Shown one piece after another: positions 7,948-16,231 of a stretch of DNA of 64,000 nucleotides. Within the stretch, counting starts at the first letter, position 1, and each line of letters starts with the position of its first letter. The stretch covers positions 41,304-105,303 of the forward strand of contig JAAYFF010000070.1 in assembly GCA_012728375.1 (NCBI GenBank). The letters run 5' to 3'. The translations under genes and the position numbers were made by a program. The notes beneath the pieces were generated by a model, which was given only the letters and a program-made list of their open reading frames with translations, was not told where the DNA came from and did no database searches. Origin of the DNA: Bacillota bacterium. Its GTDB lineage: Bacteria > Bacillota > Dethiobacteria > DTU022 > UBA8154.

Positions 7948-10785
7948 ATGATTGATTCTGAGAAGCTAAAGGCTGTTCTGGTGGAATACAAAAAAAACTT
8001 TGTTTCCCAGCAATGGGACGATGAAAAATATAAATGGGAGGCTGTCAAGCATTTTCAAGAGCACTGGGATATTAATGCTTCGGACTTTTTAAATATGTTT
8101 ATGCAAGCTACTAATAAAACATATAATTTACTTGCATCCATGAACAACTTCCCGAGGGGCATGATTAAAGCGTTTGCTGAAGCAGATGCGGAAGCTGTCA
8201 GAGCGATGTTTATCAATCTTTTTGATGAAAACAAGGACCTTGCCGAACGAGTCGAGAAATTCCAATCCGACGCTGAAGCGCTACGAACAAAGTACAATGA
8301 TGGCACATGGAAACAGCACTATCAGAATCTGAATTCCACCAGTACCTACCTCTGGCTCCGTTATCCGGATAAATATTATATTTATAAATATTCAGAGTGC
8401 CGTGCTGTTGCAAAAGAGCTGGGCAGTGATTTTGTTCCCAAAAAGGGTGCCTCATCTGTAAATCTGACGGGTGGCTTTAACTTGTACAATGAAATCTGTG
8501 AGCAGTTGGCAACGGATAAAGAACTTGTAAATTTGTTGCAGTCTGTGATGACGGAGAACTGTTATCCCGATACAAAGCTGAAAACACTGACTATTGATGT
8601 TGGCTTCTATATTAGCCGAATTTATGCAAAGAAATCTGCTAAGGATGCTGGGGAGTGGTTTCCGGCGGATTATAGCCCGAATATTACGACTGAACAATGG
8701 CTCTCCCTGCTTGCAGACGAGACGGTGTTCACAAAAACTAGTCTTGAAATCATGAAGCGCTTAAAAGACTTTGGTGGCATGGCCACCTGCACCCAGCTTT
8801 CCATTAAGTATGGTGAGACGAAAAACTTTTATAATGCTGGTTCATCCTCTCTTGCAAAGCGCGTCGCTGAGGCGACAGGCTGCCCGCTTATGACCACGGA
8901 TACCGAAAACTCAAAGTGGTGGCCCATTCTATATGTCGGGAGGTATGCGGATAAAAGTACAGCTGGCGTCTATATTTGGAAACTGCGTAATGAACTGAGC
9001 GAGGCATTGGAGCAGTTTGATCTCTCTGAGGTATCTTTGTATGCGGATAAAGCCCCTGTCATATGGAAAATTAGTCATGGCACCGATTTCATCTCCGATG
9101 CAGAGGCAAAGATTTTTGAAGACAATCGTGTCATCGTAGTCCAGAAGGATATAAAAGCCACGGCAGCCTCCAAAATGAGCCAGGTGGATAGCTTTATGCT
9201 TTCCATGAAAAAAGGCGACTATTTCTATCTTTGCTATGGAAACAGCATTCGGCTTCTTGGACAAATTAAAACGGATGATGTCGTACCGAATCCTGAAAAG
9301 GGAAATGGCTGGTATCAAAGGGAATACACAGTTATTGCCAAATCAAAGGATACTTCTCCTTATAAAAATACACAAAAACTGTGGACACCAAATGATAACT
9401 CCACCTGCATTAAGGTGGGAGAGCCGGACAAGCCGTTATTCGAGGATTTAATTTTGAAACCATATTTTGATATGACGCTGGATTCTTTGTTAGGTAATAG
9501 AGAAACGGAAATTCACGGCTATTGGTGGCTGAATGCCAATCCAAAAATTTGGAGCTTTTCCGATATTGGTATTGGTGAGATACAGAGCTATACCCTGTAT
9601 AACGATAACGGAAATAAACGTCGCATATTCCAGAATTTCTTAGATGCACAAGCTGGTGACCTTATTATCGGATACGAATCCTTTCCGGTGAAACAGGTTG
9701 TTGCCATTGCAAGAGTAACCGAAAATGATGGCAAAAGTTTATATTTTGAAAAAGTAGAGGGGCTTGCTAGACCTATCGATTATGCAACATTGAAAAGCTG
9801 TCCAGAGCTGGAACAAATGGAATACTTCACCAATCCACAAGGCAGTCTCTTTAAGCTTACCAAGGGCGAATACGATTTTATTATGGACTTGGTCCGTGAA
9901 GAAAATCCAGTCGCTCCAAAGGAAACCATCGAAACATATTCCAAAGATAAGTTTTTGGAAGAAGTCTTTATGACGGGTGAACGCTTCGATACCCTTGTCT
10001 CCCTGCTAATTAACAAACAGAACCTGATTTTACAGGGCGCTCCGGGTGTAGGTAAGACCTTTGCCGCAAGACGCCTGGCCTATGCTGTAATGAAAGAGAA
10101 AGACGATAGCCGTATCGAATTCATCCAGTTCCACCAGAACTATTCCTACGAGGACTTCATTATGGGTTATAAGCCGCAGGGTGAAGGTTTTGATTTGCAA
10201 TACGGCATTTTCTATCGTTTTTGCCAGAGAGCTGCGAACATGCCAGATAAACCATTTTTCTTTATCATCGATGAAATCAATCGCGGCAATATTAGTAAAA
10301 TCTTCGGTGAGCTGCTTATGTTAATTGAAAAGGACTACCGCGGCAAAAAGGCTACACTGGCCTATAATGGGATGTCATTTACCGTTCCGAAAAACTTATA
10401 CATCATTGGCATGATGAATACCGCTGATCGCAGCCTCGCAATGATTGATTATGCGCTGCGCCGTCGTTTTAGTTTCTTTGAAATGGAACCGGGATTTAAC
10501 TCCGATGGCTTCAAAGCGTATCAGGCAGGCTTCGATAATGATACATTCAATACCTTGATTGAGCGCATCAAAGAACTGAATAAAGAAATTGCTGCTGATA
10601 GTTCACTTGGAAAGGGCTTCTGCATCGGCCATAGCTATTTCTGCGGACAGAAAGAATGCACCGATAATTGGATGATGGAGGTCGTTGAATATGATATTCT
10701 TCCGATGCTGAGCGAGTACTGGTTTGATGAACCGACAAAGCTGCAGCGTTGGGGAAATATACTGCGTGGCGTTTTCAATGACTAA
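7948..10785 (+). CDS. mcrB: McrB-type GTPase subunit of a modification-dependent restriction enzyme, with EVE-like domains
   Basis: This is a 945-residue McrB homologue. The C-terminal third is the AAA+ GTPase, with Walker A GAPGVGKT near residue 697, Walker B FFFIIDEINRG near residue 771 and the McrB-typical MNTADRS segment. Residues about 524-613 resemble an EVE (PUA-like) domain that reads modified bases (WWLNANPKIW start, DLIIGYES core). A second PUA/EVE-like stretch appears at about 370-460. The first 330 residues form an N-terminal module I do not recognise. In McrBC, McrB recognises modified DNA and powers translocation, and McrC cuts. The start is clear: AAGGAGGTG precedes the ATG by 8 nt. 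The gene follows brxL by about 100 bp. Confidence 0.92.
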   Translation: MIDSEKLKAVLVEYKKNFVSQQWDDEKYKWEAVKHFQEHWDINASDFLNMFMQATNKTYNLLASMNNFPRGMIKAFAEADAEAVRAMFINLFDENKDLAERVEKFQSDAEALRTKYNDGTWKQHYQNLNSTSTYLWLRYPDKYYIYKYSECRAVAKELGSDFVPKKGASSVNLTGGFNLYNEICEQLATDKELVNLLQSVMTENCYPDTKLKTLTIDVGFYISRIYAKKSAKDAGEWFPADYSPNITTEQWLSLLADETVFTKTSLEIMKRLKDFGGMATCTQLSIKYGETKNFYNAGSSSLAKRVAEATGCPLMTTDTENSKWWPILYVGRYADKSTAGVYIWKLRNELSEALEQFDLSEVSLYADKAPVIWKISHGTDFISDAEAKIFEDNRVIVVQKDIKATAASKMSQVDSFMLSMKKGDYFYLCYGNSIRLLGQIKTDDVVPNPEKGNGWYQREYTVIAKSKDTSPYKNTQKLWTPNDNSTCIKVGEPDKPLFEDLILKPYFDMTLDSLLGNRETEIHGYWWLNANPKIWSFSDIGIGEIQSYTLYNDNGNKRRIFQNFLDAQAGDLIIGYESFPVKQVVAIARVTENDGKSLYFEKVEGLARPIDYATLKSCPELEQMEYFTNPQGSLFKLTKGEYDFIMDLVREENPVAPKETIETYSKDKFLEEVFMTGERFDTLVSLLINKQNLILQGAPGVGKTFAARRLAYAVMKEKDDSRIEFIQFHQNYSYEDFIMGYKPQGEGFDLQYGIFYRFCQRAANMPDKPFFFIIDEINRGNISKIFGELLMLIEKDYRGKKATLAYNGMSFTVPKNLYIIGMMNTADRSLAMIDYALRRRFSFFEMEPGFNSDGFKAYQAGFDNDTFNTLIERIKELNKEIAADSSLGKGFCIGHSYFCGQKECTDNWMMEVVEYDILPMLSEYWFDEPTKLQRWGNILRGVFND

Positions 10786-11842
10786 CGGCAAGGGAATCCT
10801 CATCAAAAATATTTATTACATGCTTACCTATGCATTTCAGGTGCTGAGACAATCAAACTATGATGAAGTAGCGTCGGAAGAGTTTGAGAACATACAAGAC
10901 CTGTTCGCCGCCATTCTTGCCAAAGGCATTGCGCAGCAACTGAAGCAGGGTCTGTACCTTGAATATGTTTCTGAATGCGCCAATCTTTCTGTGATGCGCG
11001 GAAAGATAGATATTCACGGGACAATCAATAACAAGCTTCAGCGAAACCTAAAGCTCTCCTGCGAATTTGATGAGTTGTCTGAAAACAATGTCTTTAATCA
11101 GATATTGAAAACAACAGCCATCATTCTCCTTCGGCAGTCATCTGTAAATGTCAATCGTAGAACAGCGCTGAAAAAAGTAATGTTGTTTTTTGATGGTGTG
11201 GATATGATTGATCCTTCCTCCATCAAATGGCAGAGTTTGCGGTACCATAGAAACAATCAAAGTTATAAAATGTTGTTAAATATTTGCTATTTTATCCTTG
11301 AAGGTCTTTTGCTATCTACTGATCACGGCGAATACAAAATGGCCACATTCTTGGATGAGCAGCGCATGTCCCGCCTGTATGAAAAATTTGTGCTGGAGTA
11401 TTACCGGTATCATCATCCACGCCTGCGAGCCGCAGCTTCGCAGGTAGCGTGGAACATAGACGATGGTGTCATTAAATTCCTGCCCATTATGCAAACGGAT
11501 ATTACACTCAGGGATAAAGAGAAAATTTTAATTATTGACACCAAATATTATGCCCATACCATGCAGGTTCAGGGTCAATACGATAGTCAGACGCTTCACT
11601 CCAACAATCTGTATCAGATTTTTACTTACGTTAAAAATCAGGATGTTTATAACACCGGCAATGTAGCAGGTATGCTTTTATATGCAAAAACTGAGGAGAC
11701 CATTACACCGGACTGCGACTTTCAGATGAGCGGCAACAAGATAAGTGTAAAGACGTTGGATTTAAATATTGCCTTTCCTGACATTGCCGCACAGTTGGAC
11801 AGCATCGCTTCATCCTATTTTGGCGATACAAAAAGGAATTAG
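10778..11842 (+). CDS. mcrC: McrC nuclease subunit
   Basis: McrC is the PD-(D/E)xK endonuclease partner of McrB. The catalytic core is visible as D241, then D254-T-K256 in the strand IIDTKYY. The start chosen is the ATG at 10778, which overlaps the mcrB stop by 8 nt (ATGACTAA) and gives the usual McrC N-terminus (MTNGKGILIKNIYYML). The longer frame from 10724 would lie deep inside mcrB. Together with mcrB it forms a two-gene modification-dependent restriction system that destroys DNA carrying modified bases, a natural complement to the BREX genes upstream. Confidence 0.92.
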   Translation: MTNGKGILIKNIYYMLTYAFQVLRQSNYDEVASEEFENIQDLFAAILAKGIAQQLKQGLYLEYVSECANLSVMRGKIDIHGTINNKLQRNLKLSCEFDELSENNVFNQILKTTAIILLRQSSVNVNRRTALKKVMLFFDGVDMIDPSSIKWQSLRYHRNNQSYKMLLNICYFILEGLLLSTDHGEYKMATFLDEQRMSRLYEKFVLEYYRYHHPRLRAAASQVAWNIDDGVIKFLPIMQTDITLRDKEKILIIDTKYYAHTMQVQGQYDSQTLHSNNLYQIFTYVKNQDVYNTGNVAGMLLYAKTEETITPDCDFQMSGNKISVKTLDLNIAFPDIAAQLDSIASSYFGDTKRN

Positions 11843-11962
11843 ATTTAACCGGGTACATCTGCATCCGAGAACTCATACCAGTTGAAATCTTACTCGTTTT
11901 TGATGGAAACTGGGATAAGGATGCTGAAAATAGGTCTTATTTTTGTCTGGGGGATGATTGTG

Positions 11963-13075
11963 GTGAAAGATATTGATAAATTCAGGGGGTGTCTCATCGG
12001 AGGAGCAGCAGGGGATGCCCTGGGATATCCAGTGGAGTTTTTAGATGGCAAGAGCATTTTCCAAAAGTATGGAAAAAACGGAATTACTGCATATTCTCTG
12101 GTAAATGGCGTGGCTGAGATTTCTGATGACACGCAGATGACCCTCTTTACAGCTAATGGCCTTCTCTTAGGAACAACAAGGGGAATGACAAGAGGTGTTA
12201 TGGGGAAATATTCAGATTACATTGCTTTATGCTATCAAGACTGGTATAGCACTCAATATAAAGACATCACAAAAGGCGGTTACTCATGGTTAGTCAATAT
12301 TCCGGAACTTCACGCGTCACGAGCGCCGGGAAATACTTGCCTTTCAGCCATAGAGCAAGGAGCAAACGGCACAATAGAAAAACCAATCAATCAGAGCAAA
12401 GGCTGCGGGGGAATTATGCGCGTCGCTCCCATTGGTTTATATTTTGAAGGGAAGCGGTACACACAAGAAGAGATTGATATGATTGGAGCTGAAGTCGCTG
12501 CCATTACACACGGTCATGAACTTGGGTATATTCCGGCGGCTGCGCTGGTACACATCATTCATATGGTGGCACATGATGCGAATATTACACTGCTTGCTGC
12601 AGTACAAGACTCTATGAAAACGATGGAAAAACTGTTTCCAAAAGCCAGGCATCTTCATGAGCTGTTAACTCTGATGCAAAAGTCTATTGATCTGTCATCA
12701 GAAAACATGAACGATTTTGAGACAATCAAAGAGCTGGGGGAAGGATGGGTGGCAGAAGAAACGCTAGCGATAGCAATCTATTGTTCTTTGAAATACTGCA
12801 GCAGCTTTGATAAAGCCATCATCGCCGCGGTTAACCACGGCGGAGACAGCGACTCCACCGGAGCGGTTACCGGTAACATAATGGGAGCCTATCTTGGCTT
12901 GCGGGGCATACCTGACAAGTATATTGAACATCTGGAGCTTAAAGACATTATTATGGAAATAGCGGATGATCTATATAACGATTGCAAAATAACAGAATAT
13001 GGTTCCTACCGTGATGATGTGTGGGCGCATAAATACATTTATCATGATTATGGCAGGGAAAGTGGAAACTTTTAA
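11963..13075 (+). CDS. ADP-ribosylglycohydrolase (ARH/DraG family)
   Basis: The protein removes ADP-ribose from a modified target, judged by its family. It has the N-terminal FRGCLIGGAAGDALG signature and metal-binding acidic motifs D55-D56-T near the start and GGDSDST at residues 293-299 near the end, the two halves of the di-magnesium site of DraG/ARH enzymes. The GTG at 11963 is chosen because GGGGGA at 11949-11954 is spaced 8 nt before it; in-frame ATGs at 11882 and 11954 would give longer forms. The gene is about 120 bp downstream of mcrC on the same strand. No ADP-ribosyltransferase partner lies in the window, so its substrate is unknown. Confidence 0.88.
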   Translation: MKDIDKFRGCLIGGAAGDALGYPVEFLDGKSIFQKYGKNGITAYSLVNGVAEISDDTQMTLFTANGLLLGTTRGMTRGVMGKYSDYIALCYQDWYSTQYKDITKGGYSWLVNIPELHASRAPGNTCLSAIEQGANGTIEKPINQSKGCGGIMRVAPIGLYFEGKRYTQEEIDMIGAEVAAITHGHELGYIPAAALVHIIHMVAHDANITLLAAVQDSMKTMEKLFPKARHLHELLTLMQKSIDLSSENMNDFETIKELGEGWVAEETLAIAIYCSLKYCSSFDKAIIAAVNHGGDSDSTGAVTGNIMGAYLGLRGIPDKYIEHLELKDIIMEIADDLYNDCKITEYGSYRDDVWAHKYIYHDYGRESGNF

Positions 13076-13089
13076 TTTCTGGCTGTGTA

Positions 13090-13141
13090 TTTTTACAGCA
13101 AAAATGAATTTTTTAGGCTGTAAAAAGCCATGTATTATGAT
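13090..13141 (+). promoter_or_regulatory. Putative operator/promoter of the ParE/RelE TA pair
   Basis: A perfect 10-bp inverted repeat, TTTTTACAGC (13090-13099) and GCTGTAAAAA (13117-13126), is separated by 17 bp and lies just upstream of a -10-like TATGAT at 13136-13141. TA operons are usually autoregulated through such dyads. The -35 hexamer is poor. A role as terminator of the preceding gene is possible but no T-run follows. Confidence 0.45.
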
Positions 13142-13183
13142 AAAATAAAAATAATATATTAAGATCCGGGAGGAAATAACTTA

Positions 13184-13402
13184 ATGGGAATAATTGATGA
13201 TTTGGTTAATCAAATAGAAAAATTACCCCCATCTGACAGAGCACAAATTGTAGATGCAGTAATTAGAGATATGGCATCTCCTGATCCCCAAATTGACAAG
13301 GTGTGGGCTAAAGAGGCCTCAATACGTTGGGGTGATTATAAACAAAAAAAAGTAAAGGCAATACCCTATGAGGAAGTATTGTCAAAGTATAAAAGAACAT
13401 GA
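13184..13402 (+). CDS. Addiction-module antitoxin (putative addiction module component family)
   Basis: This is a 72-residue acidic/basic protein beginning MGIIDDLVNQIEKLP, typical of the small antitoxins that precede ParE/RelE toxins (the unstable-antitoxin family annotated as addiction module component). The N-terminal part resembles the helix shared by that family, and the C-terminal tail should bind the toxin. GGGAGGA at 13169-13175 precedes the ATG. It overlaps the toxin gene by 4 nt (ATGA), a typical translational coupling. No DNA-binding domain is recognisable by eye. Confidence 0.82.
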   Translation: MGIIDDLVNQIEKLPPSDRAQIVDAVIRDMASPDPQIDKVWAKEASIRWGDYKQKKVKAIPYEEVLSKYKRT

Positions 13403-13695
13403 AGGTTTCCTTTTTGCCTTTAGCTGAACAGGAGCTTGACGAAGCTTTTTTATGGTATGAGGAGCAAGTAGTTGGACTCGGGAATGGTTTTCTTGATGAA
13501 TTCAACCAATCCATTAAGCGTATTGTTGCTTTTCCAGCATTGTACGAACAAATAGACAATAATTTGAGACGGTGCTTGATGAATCGATTTCCTTATGGCA
13601 TTATCTACGGGATTGACGGCGAACAAACTATTATCGTTGCTTTAGCTCATTTGAAAAGAAGACCTAATTATTGGTCTAATAGAAATATTGAGTAA
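13399..13695 (+). CDS. RelE/ParE-superfamily toxin
   Basis: This 98-residue protein has the RelE/ParE fold pattern: the N-terminal LAEQELDEAFLWYE helix, the FLDEFNQSIKRI helix and the C-terminal beta strands ending in LKRRPNYW. RelE-like members cut mRNA on the ribosome while ParE-like members poison gyrase; the sequence alone does not settle which, although the RRPNYW end is common in the ParE-like branch. It is translationally coupled to the antitoxin by the ATGA overlap. The pair marks the right limit of the defence island; the IS66 element begins 200 bp downstream. Confidence 0.85.
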   Translation: MKVSFLPLAEQELDEAFLWYEEQVVGLGNGFLDEFNQSIKRIVAFPALYEQIDNNLRRCLMNRFPYGIIYGIDGEQTIIVALAHLKRRPNYWSNRNIE

Positions 13696-13889
13696 AGGCA
13701 TTGATTGCCCCTCTTATTACCCGTTCCCCCCCCATATTACCCGCTAATGTTTAATAAAACCTCTTAAAAGCTGATACACTACCGGCAAAAGTGCCCCAAT
13801 TATTCACTAAATCTCTTTAATGCGTAAGATGTAGAACAGGGTATTTACTTAATCCAGAATCCCTTTAACGAATCTTTCACTGATTGGCT

Positions 13890-13897
13890 GTTGATTT
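13890..13897. repeat. Left copy of the IS66 target-site duplication
   Basis: The 8 bp GTTGATTT directly abut the left terminal repeat of the IS66 element and recur exactly at 20193-20200 beyond its right end. IS66-family elements are known to duplicate 8 bp on insertion, so this fixes both ends of the element and shows that it arrived by transposition. Confidence 0.93.
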
Positions 13898-13936
13898 GTA
13901 AGCGTCAAAGAGACGCGTACCTATTAGCCTCCGATA

Positions 13937-14212
13937 TCAGCAAAAGCCACCATCGGCAATACTTTTAACCTCGTTATACTGCCTACGGATCAGCCGTTTA
14001 AATTCCGCATCCGATAACCCATCGCCCAGGTCCACGCCGCCTTCTGAAAGCAGGTCATAGAACAATTCAGCGAACTCCCTGTGTTCCCTCACCATCCTTT
14101 TGTAACGCGCTAAAATTTCGGTTTGAAAATCCAGCTCGAATATGTATCGAGGAGTTTTACCTGATAGATAGTCCTTAACCATTTCCATCATATAGTCAAT
14201 ATTCGCTGCCAT
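13937..14212 (-). CDS. Small IS66-associated protein of unknown function
   Basis: This 91-residue protein begins MAANIDYMMEMVKDYLSGKTP and is rich in charged residues and predicted helices. It starts one base after the tnpC stop codon (ATG at 14212), with GGAGGAA in the tnpC tail as ribosome-binding site, so it is the fourth gene of the IS66 operon. The longer frame from 14314 overlaps tnpC and is not needed. A nearly identical C-terminal part is present in the second IS66 copy at the right window edge, so it travels with the element. I do not recognise a function. Confidence 0.75.
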   Translation of the reverse strand: MAANIDYMMEMVKDYLSGKTPRYIFELDFQTEILARYKRMVREHREFAELFYDLLSEGGVDLGDGLSDAEFKRLIRRQYNEVKSIADGGFC

Positions 14213-14213
14213 G

Positions 14214-14838
14214 TTATACTTCCTCCCACGGATATTTTTCTTTTTTCTCGTCCTTTGGTTTCGGTGAAAATACCTTGCTCGGCAGGGCTGCACTGCCAGG
14301 CAGGAAGTTTTCAATTGCGGCTGCGTAACCCGGTTTTCCCAAGTTAGGAGCGTTGGTAAAAATCCATGTTAAGTATTCAAATGGATTAAGGCCGTTTTCT
14401 TTTGCAGTCACGATCAGGCTGTAGTAAACCGCGCTGGCTTTAGCACCGTTTGGTGTGTTAGCAAACAGCCAATTTTTTCGTCCAATCACAAATGGTTTAA
14501 TGCTGCGCTCCGCACGGTTATTGGAAATTTCCAGGCGGCCATCCAGCAGGTATCTCTCAAGATATTTCCGCTGAGATAGCGCGTAATGTACTGCTTTGCC
14601 AAAAAGGGTATTGGGAAGCGCAGCAAGGCCTTCAATCCAGTTGTAAAATTCATCAATCACGGGCCTGGATAGCCGACTGCGTTCTTTAAGGCGATCATCC
14701 GGACTCAGCAAGGCAAACTGTTTTTCCAAATGAAATAGTTTGTCGCAATAGGCAACTCCTTTTGCCGCGTTGGAATCCGGCTGCTTGTCCTTTGGCAGGG
14801 TTTTTAGCGCATCAAAGAATTTCCGACGCAGGTGTGCC
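14214..14838 (-). pseudogene. tnpC: IS66 transposase TnpC, C-terminal fragment
   Basis: This is the C-terminal half of the IS66 DDE transposase. It continues the reading frame from LRRKFFDALK, includes the SNNRAERSIKPFVIGRKNWLF segment region with the catalytic glutamate context, and ends at the TAA at 14214. The first in-frame ATG is at 14729, but homology starts at the insertion junction near 14838. Joining base 18335 to base 14838 restores an in-frame gene of 533 codons plus stop, so the interruption is caused only by the recombinase-trio insertion. Confidence 0.9.
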
Positions 14839-14858
14839 TTATCTTACTTCTCGAATAA

Positions 14859-14946
14859 GGCACATTATCCAAGAAATATGATTATCCGAGAAGAATATCT
14901 GAAACCAGCATAAATACACTCTTTATCTGACATCTTCTCTGATAAT
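14859..14946 (+). repeat. Left terminal inverted repeat array of the RIT element
   Basis: GGCAC is followed by three copies of a 12-bp motif: ATTATCCAAGAA (14864-14875), ATTATCCGAGAA (14881-14892) and an inverted TTCTCTGATAAT (14935-14946). The first two are 17 bp apart and the third starts 54 bp later. The right end repeats these distances in mirror image. These are probably recombinase binding sites: core-type arms at the tip and an accessory arm inside. Confidence 0.85.
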
Positions 14947-14949
14947 AGC

Positions 14950-14989
14950 ACCTCCTTTAGAATGGAATTATAAACCATTCCAAGGAGGT
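14950..14989 (+). promoter_or_regulatory. Hairpin sequestering the ribosome-binding site of the first recombinase
   Basis: ACCTCCTT (14950-14957) pairs perfectly with the Shine-Dalgarno AAGGAGGT (14982-14989). After a small bulge, GAATGG (14960-14965) pairs with CCATTC (14975-14980), leaving a 9-nt loop. In a transcript that enters from outside the element, the ribosome-binding site would be closed. Mobile elements are known to use such structures to avoid expression by read-through transcription; that this one does so is inference. Confidence 0.75.
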
Positions 14990-14995
14990 ATTATT

Positions 14996-16231
14996 ATGAA
15001 CCCAGAAGAAATCAGAAACCTATCTTTTGGAAACTTGCTTGAGGAATTGCTACACTATCTTGAGGACAAGTCTTATACTCAGTTGACGTTAGTGAACTAT
15101 CGCCGGATACTTAGGAAAATTGAACTGTTTATGATTGAGCATGGTATCGATGCTTATACTCCTGAAATAGGCATACAGTATTATAAAACCTATCTTGTCG
15201 AGAATAAACTATGCACTTCACGGCAAAAGGTTATATTTACGGTAATCCGAAGGCTCAATGACTTTTATTTAGGCATGGAATATCGGATTCAGCAGAAACA
15301 TGAAATAAATCTATTGCCCAGTAATTACGAGCATGTGTTGGGCATGTATGCCACGGAGTGTGCTGAAGCTGGCAACAAAGATATCACTATTAAGTCAAAG
15401 AAGCAATTCGTTCGTAATTTCCTAAGAGAATGCATTACATTTGGATGCCCGGACATTCAATCTTTGAACGCGTCTTATATCACAAGAGCATGCCTGACGA
15501 TCGAAAACAAGGATGGTTTGGCTGTGGTCAGGGCATTCCTGAAATTTTTGAGTATCAGGGGAACCACCGAGTCAGACTTTTCTACACTTGTTCCACGCTA
15601 TGGGCGGCCTATTGATATACCGGCAACCTATAGTGAAAAAGAGATCCTCAGATTTGAAGCAGCCATCAATCGCACGAGCGATGTAGGCAAGAGGGATTAT
15701 GCAATGCTGCTCTTGGCGACAAGGCTTGGCATGAGATCCGGGGATATAGCAAAGCTGTCTCTTGATGAGCTAGATTTCGAGCATGAAGAGATATGCCTCA
15801 TACAGCAAAAAAATGGAGAAATGTTACATCTCCCTATGCTGCCGGAAGTGAGTAAAGCGTTGACTGATTACATTAACAATGTACGTCCCAAAGTGGCAAG
15901 CAAGACGGTATTTCTGCGACATAGGGCACCCTATCAGGGAATCACCACATCTGTCCTACGTTTTGCAACATCAAAGTACTTTGGTTTGGCCAGTATTGAT
16001 ATGTCAGGAAAGAAGCACGGCCCCCATACATTTCGGTCATCATTGGCCAGTTCAATGGTTAATGATAATGTTCCATATGAAGCTGTCAGGACCATCCTGG
16101 GGCATTCTGATCCCGATGCAATAAAGCATTATGCAAAGCTTAACATAGAAAAGCTCCGTGAGTGTGCAATAGAAGTCCCGGAACCGGCGGGCTCATTTAA
16201 AAAATTTCTTGATGGATGTAAACAGTCATGA
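14996..16231 (+). CDS. Tyrosine recombinase, first of trio (RitA-like)
   Basis: This 411-residue integrase has an N-terminal SAM-like DNA-binding region (residues about 15-110) and a C-terminal catalytic domain. The catalytic set is complete: R247 (GMRSGD), a lysine in the QQKNG turn, H344-x-x-R347 (HTFR), a histidine in LGHSD and the nucleophile Y379 (KHYAKL). It is the longest of the three, as expected for the first gene of a RIT element. The ATG at 14996 follows AAGGAGGT by 6 nt, but that site is buried in a hairpin. The stop overlaps the next gene by 4 nt. Confidence 0.9.
   Translation: MNPEEIRNLSFGNLLEELLHYLEDKSYTQLTLVNYRRILRKIELFMIEHGIDAYTPEIGIQYYKTYLVENKLCTSRQKVIFTVIRRLNDFYLGMEYRIQQKHEINLLPSNYEHVLGMYATECAEAGNKDITIKSKKQFVRNFLRECITFGCPDIQSLNASYITRACLTIENKDGLAVVRAFLKFLSIRGTTESDFSTLVPRYGRPIDIPATYSEKEILRFEAAINRTSDVGKRDYAMLLLATRLGMRSGDIAKLSLDELDFEHEEICLIQQKNGEMLHLPMLPEVSKALTDYINNVRPKVASKTVFLRHRAPYQGITTSVLRFATSKYFGLASIDMSGKKHGPHTFRSSLASSMVNDNVPYEAVRTILGHSDPDAIKHYAKLNIEKLRECAIEVPEPAGSFKKFLDGCKQS

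Noticed and set aside
11882..11962. N-terminal extension of the ADP-ribosylglycohydrolase from an upstream ATG
   Set aside because: The extra 27 residues are hydrophobic but lack family similarity and a ribosome-binding site; the GTG at 11963 has GGGGGA at proper distance.
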